Below, one piece after another: positions 6,161 to 6,536 of a stretch of 6,536 nucleotides of DNA (positions are counted from its first letter, which is position 1; every line of letters starts with the position of its first letter). The DNA is from Rhizobiaceae bacterium (GTDB taxonomy: Bacteria > Pseudomonadota > Alphaproteobacteria > Rhizobiales > Rhizobiaceae). Below the pieces are notes generated by a model, which worked only from the letters and a program-made list of their open reading frames with translations, had not been told where the DNA came from and did no database searches. The DNA lies in NCBI GenBank assembly GCA_021648425.1, contig JAKISV010000155.1, positions 1 to 6,536 on the forward strand. Reading direction: 5' to 3'. The translations under genes and the position numbers were made by a program.

Positions 6161-6536
6161 ATGAAACAATCCATTGTTCATATTGCGCTGGTAGTAGACG
6201 ATTATGATGAGGCTATAGAATTTTACACGAAGAAGCTACATTTCACATTAGTCGAAGATACTTTTCAAGCCGCGCAGGATAAGCGATGGGTCGTTATTAG
6301 ACCACCCGGTTCAGTAGGTACGACAATCCTACTCGCCAGAGCTTCCACAGCGGGGCAGGAGAAATTTATAGGGGACCAAGCAGGCGGACGGGTGTTCCTA
6401 TTTCTCAATAGTGATGATTTTTGGCGGGACTATAATGATATGCTAGATAAGGGTATAAAATTCGTCCGCGAACCCAAAGAACAGGACTACGGTATGGTCG
6501 CCGTATTCGAAGACCTATACGGAAATCGCTGGGACT
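6161..6536 (+). CDS. VOC superfamily (glyoxalase/bleomycin-resistance/dioxygenase) protein, 3' end cut off
   Basis: The frame runs from ATG 6161 to the window end, 125 full codons, and probably lacks only a few residues. The protein starts KQSIVHIALVVDDYDEAIEFY and continues to FEDLYGNRWD, the beginning and end of a single vicinal-oxygen-chelate domain with two beta-alpha-beta-beta-beta units. H7 is in the position of the first metal ligand, and D125 sits where many members have the last ligand glutamate. Family members include glyoxalase I, ring-cleaving dioxygenases and drug-binding proteins; this sequence resembles the common uncharacterised group, so no reaction is assigned. The nearest ribosome-site-like sequence is AGGA at 6145-6148, twelve bases before the ATG, rather far. 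Codon use differs from tig: CTA supplies five of nine leucines and AGA appears twice, which hints at a different origin. Confidence 0.88.
   Translation, partial: MKQSIVHIALVVDDYDEAIEFYTKKLHFTLVEDTFQAAQDKRWVVIRPPGSVGTTILLARASTAGQEKFIGDQAGGRVFLFLNSDDFWRDYNDMLDKGIKFVREPKEQDYGMVAVFEDLYGNRWD

Noticed and set aside
5950..6207. Plus-strand open frame of 85 codons
   Set aside because: It overlaps both the DUF2892 gene and the start of the VOC gene out of frame, and its product resembles nothing.
1..6536. Search for a new defence system, mobile element, CRISPR array or tRNA
   Set aside because: No transposase, integrase, nuclease, helicase or toxin-like protein, no spaced repeats, and no tRNA-like cloverleaf were seen; the genes are typical chromosomal metabolism and housekeeping genes.

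Overview
The window looks like a chromosomal segment of an alphaproteobacterium, probably a free-living aquatic or soil heterotroph. Three things point there: a trigger factor standing apart from clpP, a BTLCP/LapG-type periplasmic cysteine protease, and a perfect match to the CtrA-binding consensus (TTAA-N7-TTAAC) just upstream of that protease gene. This placement is an inference; no rRNA or tRNA marker is present. No mobile element, CRISPR array, prophage gene or tRNA was seen.

Layout. (1) 1-1410, minus: a benzoate-CoA-ligase-type acyl-CoA synthetase, cut off at its C-terminal end by the window edge. (2) 1495-1887, minus: a SnoaL-like/NTF2-fold protein 84 bp upstream of the ligase in the same direction, with a promoter-like TTGACA in front. 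(3) 1888-2220: a divergent intergenic region holding the presumed promoters for the SnoaL-like gene (minus) and tig (plus). (4) 2221-3558, plus: trigger factor (tig), with its own strong intrinsic terminator at 3586-3624. (5) 3757-4053, plus: an unrecognised 98-residue exported protein with a CxxCxH motif, convergent with the next gene across only 3 bp. (6) 5652-4057, minus: a two-gene unit, a BTLCP-type cysteine protease followed 9 bp later by a nitronate-monooxygenase-family flavoprotein. (7) 5889-6098, plus: a small DUF2892 membrane protein. (8) 6161 to the end, plus: a VOC/glyoxalase-superfamily protein, cut by the window edge, with codon use unlike tig.

How the genes fit together. Most are ordinary housekeeping or small-molecule metabolism genes in short independent transcription units. 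The ligase would make aryl- or acyl-CoA thioesters; the SnoaL-like protein may share its transcript. Trigger factor handles nascent chains at the ribosome. The protease/flavoprotein pair is tightly spaced although one product is exported and the other cytoplasmic. I did not find a convincing new multi-gene system. The points most worth following are the CtrA-like site before the protease, the small CxxCxH exported protein, and the codon bias of the last gene.
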